DNA of 36,853 nucleotides, from positions 1 to 36,853 of the forward strand of contig DGPR01000051.1 in NCBI GenBank assembly GCA_002390525.1. Reading direction: 5' to 3'. The notes under the pieces are model-generated. The model saw only the letters and a program-made list of their open reading frames with translations, did not search any database and was not told where the DNA came from. Below, piece after piece: positions 18,706 to 28,289 of this stretch. The stretch's first letter is position 1; each line of letters begins with the position of its first letter. A program made the position numbers and the translations under genes. The stretch is from Cellvibrionales bacterium UBA4435 (GTDB lineage Bacteria; Pseudomonadota; Gammaproteobacteria; Pseudomonadales; Porticoccaceae).

Positions 18706-21700
18706 TTAAACAATTTCAAGATGTTGTATCAGTGGAAAATAGAGCCCTGTTTTAGTAGGCAGATTATTCATATCATGAAGAATTTTTTCATAATGCCTCA
18801 ATTTTTTCTCATACTCTGCTACTTCTTGATTTAAAAAAACATCTCGACTTTGATCTTTGCTTGGTTCAGACGACTTATAATCTATAATCCATTGGGTGCC
18901 ATTTAAAATAAAACAACGATCTATGACAGAGGTTTTTGACTGCTTCCCTTTTAGTGATTTATAACCAATGCGATATTCACACTTACTATCCTTATGTGAT
19001 GAATCAAAAATCCAGTGGTTTTTTTTGTCCCTAATACATGCATCTACTGATCGCTGAAGCAACGAGAGCGGTTGATCATAATTAGTGAGGCCGAGGCCTT
19101 GAAGTTGAGATTGCCAGTGAGGTGTTTGATCGATAATTTTTCTTTCATCCCATTTGTGAATCCCATCAATTACTATTTGATTCAATATACGATGAAGCAC
19201 AGTTCCAGTATGTCTGGCACTAGTGGCAATAATAGATGAAGTTTTCTTCTCATCTGAAGTAACTATATTCGCGATAGACTTCGGTATTTTAGTCTTATTA
19301 AAGCTGAGAGTTTTTTCCCACGATGCCGGAAGTCTATTTAGAGCTACAAGTAATTTTTGACTATTTCTATCATTAGAATTATCGTTTGCAACTGATCGAA
19401 AATCATAACTTTTGCAAGATAAAAAAGGATGATTTTTGAGGCGCTCCTTATAACAGTCCCGCCCAAAAAGAGCTGTTAATAAAGTACTTTTCGAGGGTTT
19501 CATTTCATCGGTTTGCTTTATATTTTCCCCAATACTAACGGTATATGTTAGGTGAAGTCTTTTTTTGGCTCTTGTTACAGCCACATAAGCTTTTCTAATT
19601 CTTTCAAGTTCTTCTCTTAGCTTATTTTCTTGTTTAAGATAATCAAAGATACGATTATTTTCTTGTCCAGTTTCGGGTCTTGGGCCAGCAATTAGTCGAT
19701 CTTCGCCTTTTTTATTTGTTCTTTCATGCCATCGAATTAATGGTTCTTTGCTGTTATTTCTGTCTGGCCGGTTTAAGCCGGGGATGATCACTGTATCGAA
19801 TTCGAGTCCTTTTGCTTTATGTATGGTCATTATAAATACATTGGGATCAGATGTTTCATTAGGGGCAACATAGAGGCCCTCTAAAGCTTTTTCAAATATG
19901 CTCCAATCGGTAATTCGACCAGAATTTTCATGTAGCTCCAATAAATCAAAATATTGCTGACAGCAATTTAATTCCTGCTCTGAGGTTAAAGAGTTGGGGC
20001 CACCTAGTTCAATCCAGATGGACTCTATCCATACCCTTAACGGCTTTTTGTAGCGTTGCTTCCACCCTGATTTTAGGACAGCGCAACAGCGGCTGAGTAT
20101 TTGTTTGCCGTCAGTTGAAATATCTTTTATTTCGGTATATCTGAATATATTTGTAATAATAAGAGGAGGCTCGGTACTTGAGGAATCATCTTCACTTTTT
20201 GCTTTATAGTTTGTGACTAAAAATAGATCGTGAAGATTGAGCCCACACCAAGGCGATCGAAGTATCGCTAGCCAGGAGATCCGGTCAGCAGGGGATAATA
20301 GAGCTTTTGTAAGTGACTTCAGATCAATAATAGACATTCGGTGATTCAAAGGATCTATTTCAGTAGCTTGCCAGCTTACCCCCTCGTTTTTAAGTGCAAT
20401 AAGAATTTCAGGTAATACTTTACGAGTATTCGCTAAAATAGCGATAGATCCCTGTGGATTAAACTTCTTTGTTTTACAAACAAGCGAGGCAATATGCTTG
20501 GCCTCTGCTTTTTCAGCATCATTTGACCCCTTGTAATCAATAAATTCATCGAGAGTAATGACTTTTTCACTTTTATCATTTTTCGAGCAGGTATCTTCAG
20601 AGCAAGCCACTGATGGGCTATAACTTACCGATCCTCTTCCTAAGTCATCTTTGTCATCAAAAGCGCATTGAAATACGCTGTTAACCCAATCAACTATTTT
20701 AGCTGTTGATCTAAAATTGACCATTAAATCTATCTTTCTAAGATTTATATTACCTATAGGGTTCTCTCTCACTTGCATGAATTGTCTGACATTTGCTCCT
20801 CGCCAAGAATAGAGGCACTGCATTGGGTCACCTACAATAAATAAGCTACGATTATCTTCAGGTTGCCACTCACGGGTGAGATTTTTAATTAACTTAAATT
20901 GCAAAGATGAGGTATCTTGAAATTCATCTACTAGAATATGTTTAGTAGTATAGTCTTGCTTAAACGCTAGCTCTGTTGGCGCATCCTCTGTTCCAAGAGA
21001 GCGCAAAGCAGCAAATGAAACCTCTGTATAATCACAAGCTTTATTCTGTTTTAGGGTTATACTTAAAAGTCCGCTAAGATCTAGGAGGATTGATTTCAGT
21101 GCTTTAATTGTTTGCCACTGGAGGTCGCTATAATGCGGAACAGGTAGAGAAGTTAATTCACGTAGTGCTTTGTAAGCTCCTGCTTCACCTTGTAATTTCT
21201 CAATTAAGTAACCCATGTCTTCTTTTTTTTGTTTCGCGTGCTTTGTAGCATCCTTTTTATTATCAATTGAGTCGTCGGTTGCAGGAAACCCTTGATGCAA
21301 GGTTAATTTTTTTCTCCATTCTTTCTTTTCTGTGAAGAACATTGATAGTAATCCAGTCCATTGTTTATATCCAGATGATGTAGGACTAGGAAGATCCTCT
21401 AAGCTTGAGCAAGAGAGTAAATCGGTGTTTTTAGGTTCATCTTGAAGTAATAGGTTAGTAGTTGCATATTTCACCAGTTCCAATAGCTCTCCCTTAAATG
21501 GATCGAAAATACTCTTGATAGATAAAAGGGTTTCTTCTATCACCTCGTTAAGTGAACCTTCAAAATAGTCTCTCGCTTTGTCGGTTTGATAGAGATGAGC
21601 AATACTTTGACCTCTATCTTGCAGTAAGTTTACTAGTAAATTCTGCAGTTCATTTAGATCGTTATCAAGCAAACCCAAAAGGGTCGAGATTGCTTTACTA

Positions 21701-22215
21701 ATATCATTATTTCGTTCTATTTGAGATAAAATTAGCTCCGATACTACCTTTTTATAGAGTGTAATTGGCTCGGGGAGATCTTTAGTAAATGGATTAAATT
21801 CACTTTCAAGTGGAAGTTGTCCTGCAAGTTTCCGACAAAATCCGTCAATCGTATATATTCTTAGTCTGGATGGATTATCAAGCAAATTCCATTTTTTTGC
21901 TTTATTTCTAGATAATGCTTTTTTCGCCAGATCTAAAGCGATAACTTCATGTTTTTGTAAGCTCAAGTAAGTATTTTGATCATCACTTTTAGAAGCTCTG
22001 ATTAAATACTCTATTACACGACTTTTCATTTCATCAGCAGCTTTATTAGCAAAAGTCATACACAAAATCTCTTCAGGGTTTTCGACCACACTTAAAAGCC
22101 TCAATACTCTTTGCGTTAACAATTCTGTTTTTCCAGAACCTGCTGGGGCAGAGACAGCAAAGGATTGAAAAGGCTCCAAAGCTAATATTCTTTCATCTCG
22201 ATCCTGTATTCTCAT
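18706..22215 (-). CDS. AddA-like UvrD-family helicase-nuclease
   Basis: 1169-aa superfamily 1 helicase with a C-terminal nuclease, probably acting with the upstream AddB-like protein to resect double-strand breaks for RecA. Motifs in order: Walker A APAGSGKTE (23-31), motif Ia TFANKAADEM (54-63), YTIDGFCRKL, DEFQDT (430-435), VGDPMQCLYSWRG (461-473), NFRSTAKIV, TIHKAKGLEFD (797-807) and AVTRAKKRL. The C-terminal PD-(D/E)XK nuclease shows G1004..H1008, E1080, D1099 in VIDRCF and D1112-Y-K1114. All catalytic motifs appear intact. It starts three bases after the AddB-like stop, forming a two-gene operon. RecB is the alternative label, but the partner is AddB-like and no recC or recD is present. 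Confidence 0.88.
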   Translation of the reverse strand: MRIQDRDERILALEPFQSFAVSAPAGSGKTELLTQRVLRLLSVVENPEEILCMTFANKAADEMKSRVIEYLIRASKSDDQNTYLSLQKHEVIALDLAKKALSRNKAKKWNLLDNPSRLRIYTIDGFCRKLAGQLPLESEFNPFTKDLPEPITLYKKVVSELILSQIERNNDISKAISTLLGLLDNDLNELQNLLVNLLQDRGQSIAHLYQTDKARDYFEGSLNEVIEETLLSIKSIFDPFKGELLELVKYATTNLLLQDEPKNTDLLSCSSLEDLPSPTSSGYKQWTGLLSMFFTEKKEWRKKLTLHQGFPATDDSIDNKKDATKHAKQKKEDMGYLIEKLQGEAGAYKALRELTSLPVPHYSDLQWQTIKALKSILLDLSGLLSITLKQNKACDYTEVSFAALRSLGTEDAPTELAFKQDYTTKHILVDEFQDTSSLQFKLIKNLTREWQPEDNRSLFIVGDPMQCLYSWRGANVRQFMQVRENPIGNINLRKIDLMVNFRSTAKIVDWVNSVFQCAFDDKDDLGRGSVSYSPSVACSEDTCSKNDKSEKVITLDEFIDYKGSNDAEKAEAKHIASLVCKTKKFNPQGSIAILANTRKVLPEILIALKNEGVSWQATEIDPLNHRMSIIDLKSLTKALLSPADRISWLAILRSPWCGLNLHDLFLVTNYKAKSEDDSSSTEPPLIITNIFRYTEIKDISTDGKQILSRCCAVLKSGWKQRYKKPLRVWIESIWIELGGPNSLTSEQELNCCQQYFDLLELHENSGRITDWSIFEKALEGLYVAPNETSDPNVFIMTIHKAKGLEFDTVIIPGLNRPDRNNSKEPLIRWHERTNKKGEDRLIAGPRPETGQENNRIFDYLKQENKLREELERIRKAYVAVTRAKKRLHLTYTVSIGENIKQTDEMKPSKSTLLTALFGRDCYKERLKNHPFLSCKSYDFRSVANDNSNDRNSQKLLVALNRLPASWEKTLSFNKTKIPKSIANIVTSDEKKTSSIIATSARHTGTVLHRILNQIVIDGIHKWDERKIIDQTPHWQSQLQGLGLTNYDQPLSLLQRSVDACIRDKKNHWIFDSSHKDSKCEYRIGYKSLKGKQSKTSVIDRCFILNGTQWIIDYKSSEPSKDQSRDVFLNQEVAEYEKKLRHYEKILHDMNNLPTKTGLYFPLIQHLEIV

Positions 22216-22218
22216 TAA

Positions 22219-24939
22219 TTATGGCTTTCCTATCTTTTTTGAGGTGAATATTTGTTTGTCCATATATAGTTCCAGATTATCTTCATTTAATCGATTGAGG
22301 GGAGCGAGATACTGGTTCAAGTCAGAGTTAGATTTGTTCATATTAGCTGCTACAGCGTAACCTTCCATGAACTCCTCAGCCAAAATTTCAAGTGATTCCT
22401 TCCATTGAGCTACACGGTCATCCCAGTTTTTATTTAATTCCATTACTTCAGGTAATAAATTGGCTAGTTTAGTGAACCCTAAAAATCTTTGAGCAGAAAT
22501 ATGAATTTGTCCAAAAGCTATGCCTACCATATTAGTTTTATTGCATAGCCCGTATAAAAGCAATTGGGGCTCTTTAGGCCGATCGCCATCCCAAGCACTA
22601 GTATTACAATTGGCTCCAGTTTTATAGTCTATGATTAAGTTTTCACCACTACTAATACGATCTATACGGTCAATTGTTAACTTCAATGGTAGTTGACCTA
22701 CATATATATTTTCTGATTTTTCTAAAAACGAGATTATAAATGGCATTCTTTCTTTTTCGACATTAAGCCATTTCAACATTAATGTACTTAGGCGTTGTGT
22801 TTCAAGCGAGAGATATTTTGACTTAATAATGTCAGGCCTTTTAATTTTCCATTCATCCAGAACTGAACAAATAGATATTTTGATAACCTCTTTTAAATCC
22901 TGCTCTGTTAAATTAATTAGCCTCTCTTGAGAGCAGGTTTTTTCCCAAAAAACTTGCATGCACTTATGGATAATTATGCCTCTTTCCATGAGAGATAAAC
23001 CAAATGATGGGGGTTGTATCTCCTTCGCCCCTAATCGATGTATTGCGAAAGCGTTAAAAGGGCATGAAGCTTGATTTTTCAGAATACTACTTCCGCCAGT
23101 AATATTTTCCCTATCAAGATCAACTACAGGGCCATTCGCGCATTCAACTCTCTCTAATTTCGCAAATGATATATTCTGGAATATCGGATTGCTTGATAGA
23201 TTGCCATCGATATTCAGATCCTCAATTTCTATTTCTTTTAGGTCAGAAATTAAAGGACTTACCTTGAATGACTTATTATCTTTTGTTCCGCTAAAACTGA
23301 AGATAGTAATAGTGGAGGATATTTTTATCCTCTCTAGTTGTTTTTTTGCAAGGTTTAGTTGTACTTCAGGTGATGATTTGGGTGTCATGTACCGTTTTTG
23401 AATATCCATGGGTATGAGAGAGCTCATACCACTTGTATTTGGCCAGCTGGCATCGTCCATTCCAGTCACCCACATGTGGTCAAATTTAAGTGTATTGCTT
23501 TCTAACAATCCTATAATATGAATCGGAATATCGTAATTTTTACTTTTGAAAATATACCTATCCGTTGCTCGATTTAGTAATTTTAATGCTTCTTTTATGG
23601 TCACCTTTTGCTTAAGTTGATCAAGAGAAGCGAGACTCTCAAATGAATCAAACCATTCTTTTTGTAGGTTATCCTCTGAATTATTTAGATCTTGAAGCCC
23701 AGGCCAACCAAAAGAGTCTAATTGTTTTTGAAAAAGTTTTATCCAGACGGAAAAGTAATTTTTTTCAGATATTCCCTTCATGTGGTTATTCGCTTCTTGA
23801 CAGCAAAAGCTATCACTTAAGCTATCGTTATCGATGGGCATACATTTTTTTTCTGAATGCTTAAGCTCGCTGATGAATTGGTTAAAAGATAATTCTAACT
23901 GCCCTTTTCTCCGAAGATATTTTTCAGCGACTGCTCGAGATGATAGCGAATAATTTTTACCCCAAAATGGAGAATTGATTAGCTGGCAATACTTTTCGAG
24001 ATTGAGTTTGCTAACATTTACTGATAACAAAAGAAGAGCAGTTGAGATAATCGGTGTATCGCTAAGCATCGTACCTGTTGATGCCTCATATGGGCATGTA
24101 TCATAGGCGTGATTTGGGTCATAACTGGTTGGATTTAGTTCCTCCGAAAGTATTCTCTCAGTAGCCTTTAGTTGCAGAGCAGAATCGGACAGGATAATTC
24201 CTACACGATGCTCTGGGTGTTCTATATGAATTTTTTTTGCCCACCTAGCCGCTGCTCTAATCTCTTGGTTCATATCAAAAAATTCGATATATCTTGGTGG
24301 TGTTCGAACAATTTTTTTATACCTGTATTCTGGTGATTCTTGTACCAATTTTTTTGAGGCTACTTTTATTAGATCCAGGTATAAAGGGGGTATTTGATCA
24401 AATCCAAGAGTAATAATATCACCAACATTTTTAATTTTTGAATTTTTAAAGAGTTCAGCTAAAACTTGAACAGCATCAGCTTCAGTAATGAATTTATAAT
24501 TCTTTAAAGCTAACTCAAATTCTGAGATCCATTCATAGAACAGAGGTGCAGTATTCTTTAGTCTTAAGCAGGGAATCTTCCATCTCTGCATAATATTATA
24601 GCTATCTCTCGCAAGGCTCGAGTAATTTTCAGGACTTAGGGGTTCGAAGCAATCTGCAATTATTTTTTCCCAGATAAGATGCTCGGTTAGGTCAGGGATA
24701 ATAGAGTAATTTGGAGCCTTAAATTCCCTATTATCACAATAGCGTAACCAGGTTTCTCTGACCCATCTCTCAATTGCGAAAATCTCAGGTTCAGCCCAGC
24801 TTATATTCCCCTGATCTATTTGATATTGGCCCCAGCTTTCTCTGACTACTATGGCAAGGTGATCAGTAGCTGTGAGCACTAATGCTCCTGATTTAATTTG
24901 ATCTTTTATTGCATGAATATCAAAAAGCGGGCGCATCAT
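22219..24939 (-). CDS. AddB-like DNA repair nuclease (probable TIGR03623 family)
   Basis: 906-aa protein with an inactive-helicase-like N-terminus and a C-terminal PD-(D/E)XK nuclease; length and pairing fit the AddB-related family described as a probable DNA repair protein. The nuclease region shows G654..H658 (RGIIIHKCM), D757/D760 in TIDRIDRI, D771-Y-K773 and EPQLLLYG (790-797). The first cysteine of the AddB-type iron-sulfur staple appears as C626 in QASCPFNAF. The C-terminal three-cysteine motif expected near the end (C-x2-C-x5-6-C, LCR-like) reads instead NQYLAPLNRLNE with no cysteine. The start ATG at 24939 is followed by a second ATG. Confidence 0.8.
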   Translation of the reverse strand: MMRPLFDIHAIKDQIKSGALVLTATDHLAIVVRESWGQYQIDQGNISWAEPEIFAIERWVRETWLRYCDNREFKAPNYSIIPDLTEHLIWEKIIADCFEPLSPENYSSLARDSYNIMQRWKIPCLRLKNTAPLFYEWISEFELALKNYKFITEADAVQVLAELFKNSKIKNVGDIITLGFDQIPPLYLDLIKVASKKLVQESPEYRYKKIVRTPPRYIEFFDMNQEIRAAARWAKKIHIEHPEHRVGIILSDSALQLKATERILSEELNPTSYDPNHAYDTCPYEASTGTMLSDTPIISTALLLLSVNVSKLNLEKYCQLINSPFWGKNYSLSSRAVAEKYLRRKGQLELSFNQFISELKHSEKKCMPIDNDSLSDSFCCQEANNHMKGISEKNYFSVWIKLFQKQLDSFGWPGLQDLNNSEDNLQKEWFDSFESLASLDQLKQKVTIKEALKLLNRATDRYIFKSKNYDIPIHIIGLLESNTLKFDHMWVTGMDDASWPNTSGMSSLIPMDIQKRYMTPKSSPEVQLNLAKKQLERIKISSTITIFSFSGTKDNKSFKVSPLISDLKEIEIEDLNIDGNLSSNPIFQNISFAKLERVECANGPVVDLDRENITGGSSILKNQASCPFNAFAIHRLGAKEIQPPSFGLSLMERGIIIHKCMQVFWEKTCSQERLINLTEQDLKEVIKISICSVLDEWKIKRPDIIKSKYLSLETQRLSTLMLKWLNVEKERMPFIISFLEKSENIYVGQLPLKLTIDRIDRISSGENLIIDYKTGANCNTSAWDGDRPKEPQLLLYGLCNKTNMVGIAFGQIHISAQRFLGFTKLANLLPEVMELNKNWDDRVAQWKESLEILAEEFMEGYAVAANMNKSNSDLNQYLAPLNRLNEDNLELYMDKQIFTSKKIGKP

Positions 24940-25063
24940 GGCATTAAACTTTGTTATCCTAGTTAAAATCTATGATCGCACAACCTTGGATTTGAAAAAA
25001 GATGTACTTCATAGGTTTTTTGTTTTTCATAATCCCTATAGCTAATAAGGAGATATAACTAAT

Positions 25064-26332
25064 ATGACTATGGTTTATTTTAGTTTTATTATTGGTGGGT
25101 TTATTCTTGGTGCATTAACAGTATTCTTAGTCGCAAAGGGCGCTATAGCATCTCGTGACCAGCAAAAAGCTGTATTAGCGACACGTCTGGAAATGGAGCA
25201 AAATAGATTCAGAGAGCAGTCCTTATCAAATGAGGCTAAATATAATGAGCAGTCAGCTTTACTAAAAGAATCTCGTGAAATTCTAGGTAAAGAATTTGAG
25301 AATTTAGCTAATCGAATATTTGATTCTAAGCAAGAGAAATTCTCAAAAGACAATCAACGCACACTCGATTCCTCTATTGGCCCACTGCGCGAAGAAATCA
25401 CCAGATTCCATAAGCATATAGAGGATTCTCATCATAGAGAAAATGCTGCGAGAAGTGAAATGAATGGATCAATTAAAGAATTGATGAAACAGACTAATCT
25501 GGTAAGAGGGGAGGCCTCAAACTTAGCAAGTGCCCTTAAGGGTGATAGTAAGTCTCAAGGTAATTGGGGAGAGATGATTTTGGAAAGAATGCTCGAGGAG
25601 TCAGGCCTTTCCAGTCCTAGGGAGTATGTAACTCAAGAGCCACATCTAGATCAACAGGGGCGGCGAAGGCTACCTGATGTGATTATTCATATGCCTGATC
25701 AAAGAGACATGGTGATTGATTCAAAGATTTCGCTGACAGATTACGAGCGATATAAAAATGAACCTGATGTAGTGGAGCAAAAAAAGCATCTAAAACAGCA
25801 TATCAACTCTGTTAAGGTTCACATAAAAGAACTTCATGAAAAATCTTATGAACAGCTAGAGGGTATCAACACCCTAGATTTTGTACTGTTATTTATACCA
25901 ATAGAGGGTGCTTTCATGTTAGCCCTGCAAAATGATGATATGTTGTTTAACGATGCATATAAAAAGAACATCATACTCTCAAGCCCCAGTACTTTGATGG
26001 CTATGTTAAAGATTGTGAAAAATGTTTGGCGCTTTGAAGATCAAAATAGAAATTCACAGAAAATCTCTGATGAAGCGGGAAAGCTTTATGATCAGATGGC
26101 CTTGGTGATAGAGTCATTGGATAATATTGGAGAACATATTGAAAAAAGTCAGAATGCATTTGAGATGGCAAAAAAGCGAATGAAAACTGGTAAAGGCAAC
26201 CTTATGAACAGATTTGATGCAATTAAAAAATTAGGCCCAAATACAAAGCGCAATATTTCACAAGCTTGGATTGATCAAGATAAAAATAAGGAACACCTGT
26301 CTCTAAAGCATGACTTGGATGACAAAAAATAG
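25064..26332 (+). CDS. rmuC: RmuC family protein
   Basis: RmuC proteins limit DNA inversion and recombination at inverted repeats in E. coli; their exact biochemistry is unsettled. One N-terminal membrane helix (about residues 4-25) is followed by a long coiled coil (about 30-150). The RmuC core then carries GNWGEMILERMLEESGL, GRRRLPDVIIHMP, DMVIDSKISLTDYERY and LLFIPIEGAF. The length of 422 aa is ordinary. A strong AAGGAG lies 11 bases ahead of the first ATG; a second ATG two codons on is equally possible. It is divergent from the AddB-AddA-like operon and followed by the DUF2489 gene. Confidence 0.93.
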   Translation: MTMVYFSFIIGGFILGALTVFLVAKGAIASRDQQKAVLATRLEMEQNRFREQSLSNEAKYNEQSALLKESREILGKEFENLANRIFDSKQEKFSKDNQRTLDSSIGPLREEITRFHKHIEDSHHRENAARSEMNGSIKELMKQTNLVRGEASNLASALKGDSKSQGNWGEMILERMLEESGLSSPREYVTQEPHLDQQGRRRLPDVIIHMPDQRDMVIDSKISLTDYERYKNEPDVVEQKKHLKQHINSVKVHIKELHEKSYEQLEGINTLDFVLLFIPIEGAFMLALQNDDMLFNDAYKKNIILSSPSTLMAMLKIVKNVWRFEDQNRNSQKISDEAGKLYDQMALVIESLDNIGEHIEKSQNAFEMAKKRMKTGKGNLMNRFDAIKKLGPNTKRNISQAWIDQDKNKEHLSLKHDLDDKK

Positions 26333-26387
26333 AGTGAAATATACAATTTAACTTAGTTGAATTATCAATTGTGGTAAATACTAAATA

Positions 26388-26930
26388 ATGAATTCAATAA
26401 CATATATAGAATATATTATTATATCAGTATCAATAATCTGTATGTTGGGTTCATATGCTTTTGTTCTTCACCTGAGGGTTCGCAGGCAAAATCTACAAAG
26501 AAAAAATCATGCTGATATTCTTTCAAAACACTTAATTAAGCGTCAGACCGAATTTAAGGAAAGTATTCGGGTGATTGCATCTGCGATCCTTCAGAATCAG
26601 GTAAGCCTGACTGAGGGTGCGATAAGGATAAATAAACTCTCCAGTCTATTAGAGGATACTCTCAGTGATGATATTGCATATGAAGTTTTTTCAGAATTAA
26701 CTGAGGCAACAGCTCATATTCCAATTCTGGAAAATTGGGCTAAACTTACGAGAGAAGAGCAGGCTTTTTTTGAAGTCGAAAGAAAAAAAATAGAGGAAGG
26801 TTTTCATCATTTAATTAAAAGCTCTGCCCAAAGAATTCTTGATATACACTCTGGGAAAATACAGCTAGTGAAAAAATATCCATTTAGAGATGTTGTAGAA
26901 AAAATTCCTTCTAAATTTATTGATGGTTAA
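26388..26930 (+). CDS. DUF2489 protein, membrane-anchored
   Basis: 180-aa protein with one N-terminal transmembrane helix (about residues 7-28) and a basic stretch after it, then a helical cytosolic domain. The segments SIRVIASAILQNQVSLTEGA, FSELTEATAHIPILENW and EEQAFFEVERKKIEEGF fit the DUF2489 family, whose role is unknown. It follows rmuC by 55 bases on the same strand and may be co-transcribed with it. Its single-helix anchor resembles that of RmuC, but a functional link is only inference. Confidence 0.75.
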   Translation: MNSITYIEYIIISVSIICMLGSYAFVLHLRVRRQNLQRKNHADILSKHLIKRQTEFKESIRVIASAILQNQVSLTEGAIRINKLSSLLEDTLSDDIAYEVFSELTEATAHIPILENWAKLTREEQAFFEVERKKIEEGFHHLIKSSAQRILDIHSGKIQLVKKYPFRDVVEKIPSKFIDG

Positions 26931-27011
26931 TGTAACTAATAAACCCGATAAGCGATGATGATTTTAAAAAAACTATTAGCGCTTAAGCAGTTTTTTCAAA
27001 CTATAGAATTA

Positions 27012-27332
27012 TCATTTAAGGTATGGAATAGTCCCAGCAGCATCACTACTATCAATTATGTGGACGGTGCTGTTGCTTCCGTTCACCCTTAATTTTCTGA
27101 ATTCTTGGTAGTCTGGATCATCAATAAATGCTTGAGCTGCATCTAAGTTCGGAAACTCAACTATCGCTATCAGTGAAGCATCGGTCGGTTTACCTTCAAC
27201 TTGCTTGATGTTTCCACTTCTCGATAAATACTTACCGCCATGCTTATGTACAATTTCATGAACATTTATTGCATAGCTAGATACCCAAGACTCATCAGTA
27301 ATAACGACCTCTCCAATCAAATAGGCAGTCAC
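27012..27332 (-). CDS. DUF1330 family protein
   Basis: Small soluble protein of the DUF1330 ferredoxin-like (dimeric alpha-beta barrel) family. Features are TAYLIGEVVITDESW, KYLSRSGNIKQVEG, LIAIVEFPNLDAAQAFIDD and DYQEFRKLR. The longest frame opens at an ATG at 27356, but I choose GTG at 27332. It has GGAGG at 27338-27342, five bases upstream, and gives the normal family N-terminus M-T-A-Y-L-I-G; length is then 106 aa. The catalytic role, if any, is unknown. It is the last gene of a three-gene minus-strand group. Confidence 0.82.
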   Translation of the reverse strand: MTAYLIGEVVITDESWVSSYAINVHEIVHKHGGKYLSRSGNIKQVEGKPTDASLIAIVEFPNLDAAQAFIDDPDYQEFRKLRVNGSNSTVHIIDSSDAAGTIPYLK

Positions 27333-27384
27333 TTTTTCCTCCAATATTTTATACAAATTAGTGAATTATTAATATCAGGCTACG

Positions 27385-27792
27385 TTATGAAATTACCCTA
27401 AGCATAAAGAACCCCCATGGTGCGTAAAAAAGTGAGCCAAAAATTATGATATTCCATAAAGATTGCATACACCAATTTGTGTTAGCCTTTATATCTTTTT
27501 TAGTTACCTGCATTGATGTTGAAATTTGTAGTGCAGCCAAAGAATAGAAAAATGGGACAATCAAACCAATAATAAGTGAAGATATACTACTGGGCGATAA
27601 TTTTAGGCATGTTACTAAAACAACTACAAAAATAGAACCATAAAACAGCACTTTTTTAGCTTCAGTAAAAAGTTGCATATTTTGAAAATTTTTCCAAAGG
27701 AAGTAAAGCATTGCGAGGGGCCCAAAAAAAATAGATCCAAAAAATATTTGGAGGGGGGAGTAGATAGGAACGCATGCTTTCATCATATTCAT
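27385..27792 (-). CDS. Unrecognised four-helix membrane protein
   Basis: 135 aa, strongly hydrophobic, with about four transmembrane helices (roughly residues 11-33, 46-62, 66-90 and 112-132) and a short polar loop QVTKKDIKANTNW between the third and fourth. I do not recognise the family. The start ATG overlaps the stop of the upstream cupin gene in an ATGA junction, so the two are translationally coupled and probably functionally associated. No catalytic residues stand out. Confidence 0.6.
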   Translation of the reverse strand: MNMMKACVPIYSPLQIFFGSIFFGPLAMLYFLWKNFQNMQLFTEAKKVLFYGSIFVVVLVTCLKLSPSSISSLIIGLIVPFFYSLAALQISTSMQVTKKDIKANTNWCMQSLWNIIIFGSLFYAPWGFFMLRVIS

Positions 27793-28211
27793 TCTTTTTC
27801 AGGAAGAAATATTCGATCTTTACCAAAAAATTCAGGAGCCTGCACTGATAACACTTTTAAGGGCTTGATAGATGTGACTTTTACTGCGTGAGGGGTGCCT
27901 TTTTTTATGCGCAAATAATCCCCTTGTTTGATCATATATCGCTCATTATTTTCCTGAAACTCGCCTTCTCCGTCTATAACATAAATAGTTTCAGTATGAT
28001 TGGCATGCATATGCAGAGGCGCTGATTTTTTAATTACAATCAAAAAATCAGTAGAATTCTTGTCACTTGATAGTTTATGAACGTATATATTATCGATATC
28101 TTTTGGTATTGACATTAAATCCAATGCAATTTTTTCTGAGTAGACAGGGCATGAACTAACCATGAAGATTAAGATAAATACAAAAGTTGATAAATAAAAT
28201 TTACTAATCAT
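27789..28211 (-). CDS. Exported cupin-domain protein, possible lipoprotein
   Basis: 140 aa. The N-terminal signal sequence ends in V-S-S-C (C21), which fits a lipobox, although cleavage after VYS by signal peptidase I is also possible. The cupin motif 1 is PLHMHANHTETIYVIDGEG with likely metal ligands H67, H69 and E74; motif 2 is GDYLRIKKGTPHAV with H108. A single-domain metal-binding cupin in the periplasm or on a membrane is the safe description; the substrate is unknown. The downstream membrane protein overlaps it by four bases. Confidence 0.75.
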   Translation of the reverse strand: MISKFYLSTFVFILIFMVSSCPVYSEKIALDLMSIPKDIDNIYVHKLSSDKNSTDFLIVIKKSAPLHMHANHTETIYVIDGEGEFQENNERYMIKQGDYLRIKKGTPHAVKVTSIKPLKVLSVQAPEFFGKDRIFLPEKE

Positions 28212-28289
28212 AGATTTTAATAGAACTTCCTCTTTTCTTATTCTAGCTATAGATACCTACTTTTTGACAATATAAAAAACATCAACTTG

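Noticed and set aside
27333..27356. Upstream ATG extending the DUF1330 protein by eight residues
   Set aside because: The GTG at 27332 has an excellent GGAGG and gives the normal family N-terminus.
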